A DNA stretch of 64,000 nt from CAIKBL01 sp964555355 (GTDB taxonomy: Bacteria > Pseudomonadota > Gammaproteobacteria > Ga0077536), in contig CAZKRY010000013.1 in the NCBI GenBank assembly GCA_964555355.1, positions 1 through 64,000 on the forward strand, read 5' to 3'. Each line of letters starts with the position of its first letter. Position 1 is the stretch's first letter. The position numbers and the translations under genes were made by a program. Shown piece after piece: positions 41,474 through 50,027 of the stretch. The notes below the pieces were generated by a model, which saw nothing but the letters and a program-made list of their open reading frames with translations, was not told the DNA's origin and did not search any database.

Positions 41474-42439
41474 ATGTCCGCGGTGCCGCGCCCCTCCGTT
41501 TCTATTCCTCCGTTTCCCGACGTCACGCGCGGCAAGCTTTTGACGCTGCAGGTCAATTTGGGCTATCGCTGCAACCAAGCCTGCACGCACTGTCATGTCG
41601 ATGCCGGACCGTTGCGCACGGAGGCGATGGCAGCCGAGACCATCGATCTAGTGGTGGAGTTCTTGGCCGAGCAGCGCCTCTCAACGCTTGATATCACCGG
41701 GGGGGCGCCGGAGCTGAATCCGCATTTTCGTGCGCTGGTGACGCGCGCGCGCGCGCTCGGCGTGCAAGTCATTGACCGTTGCAATCTCACCATCTTGGAG
41801 GAATCCGGGCAGGAGGACTTGGCCGCCTTCCTTGCCGCGCAGCAGGTGCGGGTGGTGGCCTCTCTGCCTTGTTATGGCCCGGACAATGTCGACTTGCAGC
41901 GCGGGCACGGGGTGTTTGAAAAAAGCATTCGCGGTTTGCGTACGCTTAATGCGCAGGGTTATGGCCAGGCCAACCCTATGCTCCCGCTCGACTTGGTTTA
42001 CAACCCCGTCGGCCCGTTTTTGCCGCCGGCGCAAGCAGCGCTAGAAGCCACCTACAAACAAAAACTCGCGGCTGACTACGGCGTCTTTTTCGATCGCCTC
42101 CTCACCCTCGCCAACATGCCCATCGCGCGCTTTAAACATGCGCTGGAGCGCGACGGTCGGTTTGACTCGTATCAGCAATTGCTCGTCGATAACTTCCAAT
42201 TGGCGAACCTTGAAAATGTCATGTGCCGCAGTTTGTTGAGCGTCGATTGGCAAGGTTACGTTTACGACTGCGACTTCAATCAAATGTTAAAGCTTCCGCT
42301 CGGGGGAAAGCCGCGCGGCACACATCTTGCGCAATTGCTCAATGCCTCGCTTGACGATAACCCCATCGCGGTGGACACGCATTGCTATGGTTGTACGGCG
42401 GGGCAGGGGAGTAGTTGTGGCGGAGCCCTCAAGCGTTAA
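41474..42439 (+). CDS. arsS: arsenosugar biosynthesis radical SAM protein ArsS
   Basis: A protein of about 321 residues with the radical SAM cluster motif CNQACTHCHVDAGPLRTE and the C-terminal Cys-rich motif CYGCTAGQGSSCGGAL. ArsS-type proteins convert dimethylarsinate toward dimethylarsinoyl-adenosine with S-adenosylmethionine. Some members use selenocysteine in the SSxG tail; here that place is Cys. The start is uncertain: ATG 41474 has AAGG upstream, ATG 41432 and GTG 41417 are alternatives. The next gene overlaps its end by 23 bases. Confidence 0.8.
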   Translation: MSAVPRPSVSIPPFPDVTRGKLLTLQVNLGYRCNQACTHCHVDAGPLRTEAMAAETIDLVVEFLAEQRLSTLDITGGAPELNPHFRALVTRARALGVQVIDRCNLTILEESGQEDLAAFLAAQQVRVVASLPCYGPDNVDLQRGHGVFEKSIRGLRTLNAQGYGQANPMLPLDLVYNPVGPFLPPAQAALEATYKQKLAADYGVFFDRLLTLANMPIARFKHALERDGRFDSYQQLLVDNFQLANLENVMCRSLLSVDWQGYVYDCDFNQMLKLPLGGKPRGTHLAQLLNASLDDNPIAVDTHCYGCTAGQGSSCGGALKR

Positions 42440-43118
42440 AGTCTCCATCATCATTCCGGCGCTAAACGAGGCTGGAACGATCGAAACCACCCTCGCGCCG
42501 TTACAAACCTGGCGCGCCGACGGACACGAAATCATCGTCGTCGATGGTGGCAGCACGGACGCCACATGCACACGCGCGGCAAAGCTCGTCGATCAGTTAT
42601 TAGAGGCCCCGCCCGGTCGCGCGCGGCAAATGAATGCCGGCGCCAATGCCAGTTGCAATGAACTCCTGCTCTTTCTCCATGCCGATACGCTGCTCCCGGC
42701 AGACGCGGCAGCCGTGCTCACCGCACAATCGCGCCCGTGTTGGGGACGTTTTGATGTGCGGCTTTCCGGCGGCCATTTTGCATTGCGCGTCGTTGAAACG
42801 TTGATGAATTGGCGATCGCGCGTGACGGGCATCGCCACGGGTGACCAAGCGATGTTTGTCTCGCGCGCGTTATTTTTCGCAGCCGGCGGTTTTCCCGATC
42901 AGCCGTTGATGGAGGACATCGCACTGTCCGCCACACTCCGTGAGCGTTTGCGGCCGCGCTGTCTGCGCGCGTGGGTGGTGACATCGTCCCGGCGTTGGGA
43001 GCAACACGGCGTGTTTCGTACCATCGCGCACATGTGGTGGCTGCGTTATCGCTACTGGCGCGGTGTCGATCCTCAAATCCTCGCCGCCGATTACGCGGCG
43101 GTCCGAGAGCGCGCATGA
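42417..43118 (+). CDS. TIGR04283-type family 2 glycosyltransferase
   Basis: A protein of 233 residues of the GT2 fold. KVSIIIPALNEAGTIETTLA opens it, EIIVVDGGSTDATCTRAAKL is the nucleotide site, LLFLHADTLLPADA is the DxD-type region, and GDQAMFVSRALFFAAGGFPD ends in the acceptor loop. This type recurs beside ArsS and TIGR04282 proteins in arsenosugar-like loci, where it may add the sugar part. GTG at 42417 is preferred because GGGGAG precedes it and the frame then overlaps arsS. The stop overlaps the next start (ATGA). Confidence 0.78.
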   Translation: MAEPSSVKVSIIIPALNEAGTIETTLAPLQTWRADGHEIIVVDGGSTDATCTRAAKLVDQLLEAPPGRARQMNAGANASCNELLLFLHADTLLPADAAAVLTAQSRPCWGRFDVRLSGGHFALRVVETLMNWRSRVTGIATGDQAMFVSRALFFAAGGFPDQPLMEDIALSATLRERLRPRCLRAWVVTSSRRWEQHGVFRTIAHMWWLRYRYWRGVDPQILAADYAAVRERA

Positions 43119-43801
43119 CGCGCGCCGTCATCGTTTTCGCGCGTGCGCCACATCCCGGGGAGGTCAAGACGCGACTCATTCCCGCCATCGGCGCGACGCA
43201 CGTCGCGACGTTATACCATGCGTTGCTTCGGCACACGCTGCATCAAGTGCATGTCTGCCGCGACATAACACCCTATCTTTATGCGGATTCAGAAACCTCG
43301 CGCGCGTGGTTTGACGCAAAGCTATCCGCCAAATGGCAGCGCGCAGTACAAACTGGGGACACGCTCGGGGCACGTATGCACGCCGCGTTCAGCGCAACGC
43401 TTGCGGTGCATGAACATGTTGTCTTGATTGGATCGGACATCATCGATGTCAGTGCGGAGAGAATTGAAGCTGCGCTCGAGGCACTCGCGATACACGACGC
43501 CGTGCTCGGGCCGGCGGCCGATGGCGGATATTGGTTGCTTGGACTGACGCGCGCTAATCCTGCGCTTTTCGCGGCCATCGAGTGGGGAAGCGAGGTGGTG
43601 CTGGCACAGACCGTGCACCGATTAAACGATGCGGGCTTACGTTGGACGCAGGCGCCACTCGGTCACGATATCGACACGCCGGCCGATCTTGCGCGGCACG
43701 CGCAGGCGCTGGGTGCGTTACTAACGGAGCCGTTGCTGGATGCGCGCGAGCTCCGCGCAATACTGCTCGATGCGGCGGCTCTGAATCGGATTCAATCCTA
43801 G
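43115..43801 (+). CDS. TIGR04282/DUF2064 glycosyltransferase-like protein
   Basis: A protein of 228 residues with a nucleotidyl/glycosyltransferase A fold. RAVIVFARAPHPGEVKTRLI is the nucleotide-binding start and HVVLIGSDIIDVSAERIEAA the central strand, followed by DAVLGPAADGGYWLLGLT. It is co-operonic with arsS and the GT2 gene by 4-base overlap and is typical of arsenosugar-like sets. Its last 27 codons overlap the end of the convergent ycgR-like gene (43721-43801), so both C-termini share DNA in opposite strands. Confidence 0.8.
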   Translation: MTRAVIVFARAPHPGEVKTRLIPAIGATHVATLYHALLRHTLHQVHVCRDITPYLYADSETSRAWFDAKLSAKWQRAVQTGDTLGARMHAAFSATLAVHEHVVLIGSDIIDVSAERIEAALEALAIHDAVLGPAADGGYWLLGLTRANPALFAAIEWGSEVVLAQTVHRLNDAGLRWTQAPLGHDIDTPADLARHAQALGALLTEPLLDARELRAILLDAAALNRIQS

Positions 43802-44458
43802 AAAGCGCGCGCCAAGGCGCGGCACGCGTGTACGCACCGCGGGATCGATATGGCAAAGCTCGAGATCGGTGACCAACTCATAGCCTTTGCTCAAGCGCAC
43901 TTCGCAAATGGCCGCCGCGCCACGATCTTGTTTCGGATCGACGCTCCCTAAGCGCACGCGCATGCCTAAACCTTCCGGAGAAATATCGCGGAGCTCGCCT
44001 TGCACGATGCGTTCATCCGGCATGAGAAGTGAGATGGGTACACCGGTGGCGAGTGGTACGGTTACCCGATGTGATTGCCGCCGTTGCGGGTAATCGATAC
44101 GTTCGGGCAACCGCACCTTATAAAAACTCAAACCCCCTTCTTGACCAACCTGGGCGACGCGGGTTTCGAACTTAACTTCGAGTCCGTTCAGGATGCCTCG
44201 CACGTGAATGGTCGGCGAATTGCGAATCAACGCGTGGCCCGCTTTGGGCGAAAGTTCATCGAGTACCAAGTACCCGGCTTGCTGCACCACTTCCAACACC
44301 GCGCTGGTAAACCGCTCTTTGGAATCGCCCACTTGCACGGTTAGCAAGACGCGATAATCTTGCAGTTGACGCAAGACCAGGCAAATCTGCGTGGTCAGGT
44401 CGTCGTGATTGACGAGTTTAAAATCAAGGCCGGCGATGACGTCTGATTCGGCCAGCAT
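43721..44458 (-). CDS. ycgR: YcgR-type PilZ flagellar brake protein
   Basis: A protein of 245 residues. It has an N-terminal YcgR domain (about 1-125; LVLDELSPKAGHALIRNSPT) and a C-terminal PilZ domain with the c-di-GMP motif RRQSHRVTVP (RxxxR) and RDISPEGLGM (D/NxSxxG). At high c-di-GMP it binds the motor and slows swimming. It closes the flgA-flgM-flgN side of the flagellar cluster, as in many proteobacteria. The 81-base 3' overlap with the TIGR04282 gene is unusual. Confidence 0.88.
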   Translation of the reverse strand: MLAESDVIAGLDFKLVNHDDLTTQICLVLRQLQDYRVLLTVQVGDSKERFTSAVLEVVQQAGYLVLDELSPKAGHALIRNSPTIHVRGILNGLEVKFETRVAQVGQEGGLSFYKVRLPERIDYPQRRQSHRVTVPLATGVPISLLMPDERIVQGELRDISPEGLGMRVRLGSVDPKQDRGAAAICEVRLSKGYELVTDLELCHIDPAVRTRVPRLGARFLGLNPIQSRRIEQYCAELARIQQRLR

Positions 44459-44495
44459 GGTCTAAATCCAGAGCGAAGGGGCTGAAGGAATTATG

Positions 44496-44912
44496 CTACA
44501 CGCGCTCGTAACGTTGCGCCGGCAGCGCGCTCACATATTGCCCGCGGGCGGAGTAGGTGCGCGTGCGGGCACAGCGTCCGGTCATAACATCGAGCAGCGA
44601 GGTCACAAACGCGCGGCTCGCATCGATGGCCGCGCCATTCGTGCGATTGGCAAGCGCGCAGCGGGACAATAAATCACGCACGGCGAGCCACTCAGTGTGG
44701 TCTTCGCCCGTTTCGGCCTGCTTGCGTGCCGCCGCAACCAGCGGTGCTGCCGCGTCCAATTCGCTGGCGAGTCGTTGCTTGGCATTAATGGCTTCCTCCA
44801 AGCGCTCGGGATCGCGAGCGCGGAGTGCATCGTATTCGGCGCGTAACACGGCGTCGAAATCGTCGAGTAACGCGCGCAGACGCAGCGGGCGATTCGGCGA
44901 TTGAGCTAACAT
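44496..44912 (-). CDS. flgN: flagellar export chaperone FlgN
   Basis: A protein of 138 residues, helical, with the FlgN end TGRCARTRTYSARGQYVS. FlgN is the cytoplasmic chaperone for hook-junction proteins FlgK and FlgL, both encoded in this window. The start ATG overlaps the flgM stop (TGATG), so the two are coupled, and flgN follows flgM from the sigma-28 promoter at 45252. Confidence 0.88.
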   Translation of the reverse strand: MLAQSPNRPLRLRALLDDFDAVLRAEYDALRARDPERLEEAINAKQRLASELDAAAPLVAAARKQAETGEDHTEWLAVRDLLSRCALANRTNGAAIDASRAFVTSLLDVMTGRCARTRTYSARGQYVSALPAQRYERV

Positions 44913-45223
44913 CAGGCGTCTTTCGGATTGCCCAGCACGCCGTCAAGCGCGAGCAATTTTTCCGCGACCGCTTTGGCATCCACTTGGTAGTTGCCCTCGA
45001 GCAGCGATTGACGCAATTGATCGACACGTGCGCGATCGACTTGCGGCACATCGGCCACGGCCTTGCTCAACTCCTGCAAGCGTGTGCCGAGTTCAGTAAT
45101 CTGTACGACATCTTCCACGCCGGCCGGCGGGGCGGCAGGCGCAACCGGTTTGTCGGCTTTGGCCTGCGCGGTGGTTAGTGCGGTCACCACGCCCAGACTC
45201 GGCCCATTCACCTCTGCAACCAT
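44912..45223 (-). CDS. flgM: anti-sigma-28 factor FlgM
   Basis: A protein of 103 residues. The C-terminal FlgM domain is clear: EDVVQITELGTRLQELSKAV, VDRARVDQLRQSLLEGNYQV, and AEKLLALDGVLGNPK. It binds FliA (sigma-28) until the hook is finished and FlgM is exported. ATG at 45223 has GGAGA 8 bases before; ATG six codons upstream is less likely. A sigma-28-type promoter lies just upstream, giving feedback. The flgA gene is 119 bases upstream. Confidence 0.9.
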   Translation of the reverse strand: MVAEVNGPSLGVVTALTTAQAKADKPVAPAAPPAGVEDVVQITELGTRLQELSKAVADVPQVDRARVDQLRQSLLEGNYQVDAKAVAEKLLALDGVLGNPKDA

Positions 45224-45251
45224 CGGTATTTCTCCATTCATCCTGCGCAGG

Positions 45252-45279
45252 TTAACGGCACAATCGTTGAAGACCTTTA
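45252..45279 (-). promoter_or_regulatory. sigma-28-type promoter of flgM-flgN
   Basis: Reading the minus strand: TAAAGGTC, 12 bases, GCCGTTAA, against consensus TAAAGTTT-N11-GCCGATAA. It lies about 30 bases before the flgM start in the flgA-flgM gap. FliA control of flgM is common in flagellated proteobacteria. Confidence 0.65.
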
Positions 45280-45342
45280 GCCCGCGTGCTCGCCCTGTGA
45301 TCGACCCGTCAACTTGCGCCGGACTTTGCGACGGCCGTCGCG

Positions 45343-46035
45343 TTAGCGAACCAGGATCACCCCATCCGCCTGGATCACGCCTTCAACCACGCGTTTGGAA
45401 TGGTTATTGCGCGCTTGGATCACGTCTCCCACCCCACCATCTTGCATCGCGAGTCCACTCATGCGAACCGCGAGCGCACCATGACTCATCGCCAAGGTCA
45501 CCGTCGATCCGCGTCGCACGGTACGCGCCGAACGCAATTGTTGCAGCGGGATCGTACCGCCGGCGGCAAGCCCGCGCGGCAATAGTTTGCCGATCAATGA
45601 CGTGGCATCCGCGGCGATTTGGACGCGCGGGTTATCGATCCAGACGTCGGCCGGCATGAGATCTGCTTCGCTTAACAGATGGTTCGGCGCTAGATCCCGC
45701 GCGGCGACGAGCGCCACGCGGCGTTCCTTGATATGGACGGGTACGAAAATCGACCACGCCGCCGCACCTTCACAACGTACCTTGACGGCACTATTGCCGA
45801 GCATCGATGTGGATGAATTGTTTTCTAATATCAATGAATTAGGGCACTTCACGAGCCTCAGTCGGGGATCTAGGCGCCCGACCGTCACGCGGATTTCCGC
45901 GGTCCCGGTGGGCCGCGCTGCCGCCACGAATGAGCGAACCGCGGATTCAATCTCACTCAGCGACTGCAGAGACGTTTCGGCATGGGTGGATATTGCAAAC
46001 AGCGCGAGGAGCGCGACATAAACGGCTTGTGACAT
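45343..46035 (-). CDS. flgA: flagellar P-ring chaperone FlgA
   Basis: A protein of 230 residues with a signal peptide (VYVALLALFAISTHAE). SAF-like and FlgA domains follow: VKCPNSLILEN, RVALVAARDLAPNHLLSEAD, PRGLAAGGTIPLQQLRSART, GSTVTLAMSHGALAVRMSGL and DVIQARNNHSKRVVEGVI. It works in the periplasm to help FlgI form the P-ring. A sigma-54 promoter lies 39-54 bases upstream. It is divergent from cheV. Confidence 0.92.
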   Translation of the reverse strand: MSQAVYVALLALFAISTHAETSLQSLSEIESAVRSFVAAARPTGTAEIRVTVGRLDPRLRLVKCPNSLILENNSSTSMLGNSAVKVRCEGAAAWSIFVPVHIKERRVALVAARDLAPNHLLSEADLMPADVWIDNPRVQIAADATSLIGKLLPRGLAAGGTIPLQQLRSARTVRRGSTVTLAMSHGALAVRMSGLAMQDGGVGDVIQARNNHSKRVVEGVIQADGVILVR

Positions 46036-46073
46036 GGTGACGCAGGTTTTTTTGTAACTTAAGTGCCAGAGAC

Positions 46074-46089
46074 TGCAAGGGCCGTGCCG
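46074..46089 (-). promoter_or_regulatory. sigma-54-type promoter of flgA
   Basis: On the minus strand: CGGCACGGCCCTTGCA, matching the -24/-12 consensus TGGCACG-N4-TTGCA with GG and GC 10 bases apart. It predicts a transcript start about 28 bases before the flgA ATG. Confidence 0.7.
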
Positions 46090-46091
46090 GT

Positions 46092-46119
46092 TTAAGGATC
46101 ATGCCTCTCATGCCGCTAG
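46092..46119 (+). promoter_or_regulatory. possible sigma-28-type promoter of cheV
   Basis: TTAAGGAT, 12 bases, GCCGCTAG on the plus strand resembles TAAAGTTT-N11-GCCGATAA (6 of 8 in the -10). It ends 34 bases before the cheV start. Weaker than the flgM and fliC sites. Confidence 0.4.
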
Positions 46120-46153
46120 CAACCCTATCCCAAGCGCGAGAAGGCACAGACGC

Positions 46154-47104
46154 ATGTCCCAACGAGCAAGTGTGATGGATGAAGTCGATCGGCTGACGCG
46201 GTTGGCCGGCGAGAACCGTCTGGAACTCTTATTGTTTCGGCTCGTTGGGAAGCAGATTTACGGCATCAATGTATTCAAAATCCGCGAAATTCTGCCGTGC
46301 CCTCCGGTGCGTCACGTTCCGTATGCGCACCGCTTCGTGCGCGGTGTCATGCAAGCACGGGAACAAACCTTAAGTGTCATCGATCTGTCCGCCGCGCTTG
46401 GGCAAGCCCCCTCGGTCGACCCAACGCAAATGTCGGTCATCGTTACGGAGTACTGCGGCCGGGTTTTGGGGTATCTGGTTAATTCCGTTGTGCGTATCGT
46501 CAATTTAGAGTGGGAAGACATCAAACCTCCGCCGCCGTTTTTGGGCGACAGCAGTTATATGACGGCAGTGGCGTCAATCGACGATGTGTTGGTTGAAATC
46601 ATCGATATCGAAAAAATCTTGTCGGAGATTTTTGGTTTCTCCGCGGCCGTGACTGCGCATGTTGAAGTCCCTGAGAGTGAAGGGATGCCGCCCCGTCATG
46701 TGTTAATCGCCGACGATTCCGTGGTCGCGCGCAAACAAATCGCGCGGGTCATGGAGCAAATTGGCGTGACTTACGAACTTGCGGAAAACGGCCGCGCCGC
46801 GCTCGAGAAGCTTCAGGAGCACGCCGCGCAAGGGAATCTACTCGCGCATTTTGGCATGGTGATTTCGGATATCGAAATGCCGGAAATGGACGGCTATACG
46901 CTCACCAAGACGATCAAGGCCGATGCGGCTTTAAAGCCGTTGTATGTGTTATTGCATACCTCGCTCAGCGGCTCGTTCAATCAGGCGATGACGGAATCGG
47001 TTGGCGCCGAGCGCTTGATGCCTAAATTCGATCCCGATGAATTAGCCAGAGCCGTGGCGCAGGTTTTGTTAGGCGGCGATGCGCCGGCACAAGTGGCAGC
47101 CTAG
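46154..47104 (+). CDS. cheV: chemotaxis protein CheV (CheW-REC)
   Basis: A protein of 316 residues with an N-terminal CheW domain (LLFRLVGKQIYGINVFKIRE, HVPYAHRFVRGVMQAREQTL, DDVLVEIIDIEKI) and a C-terminal receiver domain (HVLIADDSVVARKQIARVME, phosphorylated Asp in VISDIEMPEMDGYTLT, Lys in LMPKFDPDE). It couples receptors to CheA and takes phosphate for adaptation. In many gammaproteobacteria cheR follows between cheV and flgB; here it is absent. Confidence 0.92.
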   Translation: MSQRASVMDEVDRLTRLAGENRLELLLFRLVGKQIYGINVFKIREILPCPPVRHVPYAHRFVRGVMQAREQTLSVIDLSAALGQAPSVDPTQMSVIVTEYCGRVLGYLVNSVVRIVNLEWEDIKPPPPFLGDSSYMTAVASIDDVLVEIIDIEKILSEIFGFSAAVTAHVEVPESEGMPPRHVLIADDSVVARKQIARVMEQIGVTYELAENGRAALEKLQEHAAQGNLLAHFGMVISDIEMPEMDGYTLTKTIKADAALKPLYVLLHTSLSGSFNQAMTESVGAERLMPKFDPDELARAVAQVLLGGDAPAQVAA

Positions 47105-47193
47105 TTGCCGCCGGCGGTAAGGCCTTGCCGCTCTCACGTTGGGGTCCAAATTCAACCCCAAGAAAAACAAATAGTTAGGCATAAAAACCATAT

Positions 47194-47209
47194 TGGCACG
47201 ACTTTCGCT
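47194..47209 (+). promoter_or_regulatory. sigma-54-type promoter of the flgB operon
   Basis: TGGCACGACTTTCGCT keeps GG and GC at the correct 10-base gap. The -12 element is TCGC rather than TTGC. It is 36 bases before the flgB start, predicting a leader of about 25 bases, and drives flgBCDEFGHI. Confidence 0.65.
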
Positions 47210-47244
47210 GTGTATTTCTCAAAGCACACACAGCGAGGCTTACC

Positions 47245-47634
47245 GTGTTCAATCTCGATCAAGCTCTGGGTATTCATCCGCAAGCCGTTATCTGGCGCGC
47301 GCGCCGCGCCGAGGTGCTGGCGGCAAACCTCGCCAACGCCGATACGCCCAACTACCAAGCGCGCGACTTGGATTTCTCGGCGCTGCTGGGCGGTGAGCTC
47401 GACGCGGTCGCGCCGACCCGCACGCACCCTGATCACTTAGCGCTGGGTAGCGCGCAGGATTTTGGCTTTGAGCTGAAGTACCGCACGCCGCGCCAAGCCT
47501 CCCACGATCAAAACACCGTCGATGCGCAAGCCGAACGCGCCGCGTTTCTCGACAACGCCATGCGTTATCAAGCAAGTCTGCGTTTTCTGAACAGTCGGCT
47601 GAGCGGATTGCTCAGCGCTTTCCGCGGAGAATAA
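47245..47634 (+). CDS. flgB: flagellar proximal rod protein FlgB
   Basis: A protein of 129 residues. It has the N-terminal rod motif AANLANADTPNYQARDLDFS and a C-terminal helical end with FLDNAMRYQASLRFLNSRLS. It starts with GTG at 47245. FlgB is exported by the flagellar type III system and forms part of the proximal rod. It leads the flgBCDEFGHI operon and ends 2 bases before flgC. Confidence 0.93.
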   Translation: MFNLDQALGIHPQAVIWRARRAEVLAANLANADTPNYQARDLDFSALLGGELDAVAPTRTHPDHLALGSAQDFGFELKYRTPRQASHDQNTVDAQAERAAFLDNAMRYQASLRFLNSRLSGLLSAFRGE

Positions 47635-47636
47635 CC

Positions 47637-48056
47637 ATGTCGCTTATTTCCACGATGAACATCGCCGGCAGCGCGCTCGCGGCACAGAGCGTGCGTATGA
47701 ACGTCACCGCGAGCAACATGGCGAATGCGGACAGTGCGGCGAGCAGTCTCGGGACCACGTATCGCGCGCGTCATCCAGTCTTTCAAGTTCAGATGCCCGA
47801 CGATTGGTCAGGCGACGACGTCAGCGGCGCCGGCGTTGAAGTCGCCGGCATCATCGAAAGCAAAGCTGAACTTCGTCGCGAGTATCAACCGGGGCATCCG
47901 CTGGCGGACGCCGATGGTTACGTATTTCTGCCGAATGTGAATGTGGTGGAAGAAATGGCCAACATGATTTCCGCCTCGCGCAGCTACCAAACCAATGTCG
48001 AAATCATCGAAGCCGCGAAGCAAATGCTGACGCGCACGTTGGCGCTCGGCCAGTAA
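47637..48056 (+). CDS. flgC: flagellar proximal rod protein FlgC
   Basis: A protein of 139 residues: MNIAGSALAAQSVRMNVTAS and NMANADSAASSLGTTYRARH at the N-terminus, then GVEVAGIIESKAELRREYQP and the conserved end NVNVVEEMANMISASRSYQT with NVEIIEAAKQML. Proximal rod component exported through the flagellar apparatus. It starts 2 bases after flgB. Confidence 0.93.
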   Translation: MSLISTMNIAGSALAAQSVRMNVTASNMANADSAASSLGTTYRARHPVFQVQMPDDWSGDDVSGAGVEVAGIIESKAELRREYQPGHPLADADGYVFLPNVNVVEEMANMISASRSYQTNVEIIEAAKQMLTRTLALGQ

Positions 48057-48082
48057 GCCGCGCCATTAATTAGGAGCACTAC

Positions 48083-48760
48083 ATGGACAACCCCATCGGC
48101 ATTCTCCCTACGGGGCTCGACGCGGCACGGCTGCAAGATCGAGCCAAAACCGGCGAGCGAGACAAGGTCGGCCAGGAAGCTTTCTTAGAACTGATGATTA
48201 CGCAGTTGAAGAATCAAGACCCCATGAAACCAATGCAGAACGGCGAGTTCTTGAGCCAAGTTGCGCAGTTCGGCACGGTCTCGGGCATCAACGAATTACA
48301 AAAGTCGTTCGGTACCTTGGCCGGCGCGCTGCAATCGAGCCAAGCGCTGCAGGCCTCAACGATGGTCGGCCGCAAAGTGCTGATCCCACATGACAAGCTC
48401 ATCGTCAACGGCGTCGATCCAGTGAAGTTTTCGTTGGAACTGCCGGCCGAAGCGAGCCGCGCGCGCGTCAGCATTTTAGACGCGGGCGGACAATTGGTCC
48501 GACGACTCGAGCTTAACGCGATGCCCGCTGGGATCAGCGATGTTGCGTGGGATGGGTTGGACGGGCAAGGACTACAAGCCCCGGCCGGACGCTACACGTT
48601 AAAGGCGGAAGCTTTGATCGATGGCCAAGCGCAGGGCGTGGAGACGCTGGTGCGCGCGCCGGTTGAGAGCGTGACCTTGCCCCGCACCGGTGAAGCGCCG
48701 GTATTGAATTTAAGCGATTACGGCGCGATGAAAATCGACGCCATCAAACGCGTGCTGTAA
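48083..48760 (+). CDS. flgD: flagellar hook-scaffolding protein FlgD
   Basis: A protein of 225 residues. The N-terminal FlgD motif is QEAFLELMITQLKNQDPMKP and MQNGEFLSQVAQFGTVSGIN, then tudor/fibronectin-like domains with WDGLDGQGLQAPAGRYTLKA. FlgD caps the growing hook and is shed before the filament forms. It lies between flgC and flgE with AGGAG before its start. Confidence 0.92.
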   Translation: MDNPIGILPTGLDAARLQDRAKTGERDKVGQEAFLELMITQLKNQDPMKPMQNGEFLSQVAQFGTVSGINELQKSFGTLAGALQSSQALQASTMVGRKVLIPHDKLIVNGVDPVKFSLELPAEASRARVSILDAGGQLVRRLELNAMPAGISDVAWDGLDGQGLQAPAGRYTLKAEALIDGQAQGVETLVRAPVESVTLPRTGEAPVLNLSDYGAMKIDAIKRVL

Positions 48761-48790
48761 ACGCGATTTATCACCTAGGAGTCATTTAGC

Positions 48791-50002
48791 ATGCCATTTC
48801 GTACAGCCATCAGCGGCCTGCGCGCCACCCAGGCGGATTTGAATGTTATCGGTAACAACATTGCGAATGTCGGTACCACCGGCTTTAAAGGATCGCGCGC
48901 CGAGTTTCACGATGTGTTCGCGACCACCAACGTTGGCGTGTCCGCCACCGCCACCGGCAGCGGCGTCAATACCGCGCGTGTGTCGCAACAGTTCACGCAG
49001 GGCAATATCACCTTCACCGACAGCGGGCTCGATCTTGCGATCAGCGGTCAGGGCTTTTTTATCGTCGATGACGATGGCGCGCAATTATTTTCTCGCGATG
49101 GTGCGTTCGGTGTTGATCGCAATGGGTTCGTGGTGAATTCCAACGACCAAAAGCTCGTCGCGTTCACGGTGGATTCAACAGGCAACGTGACAGGGTCAAC
49201 TGCTCCGTTGCAGATCACTACCGCCAACACTCAGCCACAGGCGACCACAACGGTGGACCTTGGCGCGAACCTCGATTCCCAAGCGACGATCCCGTTAGTG
49301 ACACCCTTCGATGCGACGGATAACACCACCTACAACAACACGACAGCTACTTCGGTTTACGATTCGCTGGGTGGCACGCACTTGATGCAGTACTACTTTG
49401 TGAAGACCGGTAGCGGCTCTTGGAATTTGCATACGTTTGTCGATGGCGCCGCCGTCGGCGGCGCGCAGGCAATCGCCTTTGGCACCAACGGCGCGTTGAC
49501 GACCCCGGCCTCCGGCACACTCACCTTGCCCGCCTTTACCCCGGTCGGCGGGGGCAGTGCGATGACGGTGGCCGTGGATCTCACCGAGATGACGCAGTAC
49601 GGCGCGCCGTTCGGTGTGAATAAGCTTTCGCAAGATGGCTTTACCACAGGCCGTCTTGCCGGCGTTGACATTGACAAGAACGGCAACGTATTCGCGCGTT
49701 ACACCAATGGCCAATCGGAACTCAAAGGCCAGGTCGCGCTCGCCAATTTCTCAAATCCACAGGGTTTGTCATCGCTCGGCAAGAACAACTGGGCGGAGAC
49801 TTTCGCCGCCGGTTCGCCGCTGGTTGGGCCGCCGGGCTCGAGCAGCTTAGGCCTCATTCAAGCCGGTGCGCTGGAAGAGTCGAACGTCGATGTGTCCGAA
49901 CAATTGGTCAAGCTCATCGTCGCGCAGCGTAATTTCCAAGCGAATACCGAAGTCATTCAAACCGCCGATGCCGTGACGCAAGCCGTCATCAACATTCGCT
50001 AA
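48791..50002 (+). CDS. flgE: flagellar hook protein FlgE
   Basis: A protein of 403 residues: N-terminal FRTAISGLRATQADLNVIGN and NIANVGTTGFKGSRAEFHDV, a central Ser/Thr-rich D1-D2 region, and the C-terminal ESNVDVSEQLVKLIVAQRNF with QANTEVIQTADAVTQAVINI. It forms the hook outside the cell. Length is near the common range, so no extended hook insert is present. Confidence 0.93.
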   Translation: MPFRTAISGLRATQADLNVIGNNIANVGTTGFKGSRAEFHDVFATTNVGVSATATGSGVNTARVSQQFTQGNITFTDSGLDLAISGQGFFIVDDDGAQLFSRDGAFGVDRNGFVVNSNDQKLVAFTVDSTGNVTGSTAPLQITTANTQPQATTTVDLGANLDSQATIPLVTPFDATDNTTYNNTTATSVYDSLGGTHLMQYYFVKTGSGSWNLHTFVDGAAVGGAQAIAFGTNGALTTPASGTLTLPAFTPVGGGSAMTVAVDLTEMTQYGAPFGVNKLSQDGFTTGRLAGVDIDKNGNVFARYTNGQSELKGQVALANFSNPQGLSSLGKNNWAETFAAGSPLVGPPGSSSLGLIQAGALEESNVDVSEQLVKLIVAQRNFQANTEVIQTADAVTQAVINIR

Positions 50003-50027
50003 CACAGACGACTAGGTAACCACATAG

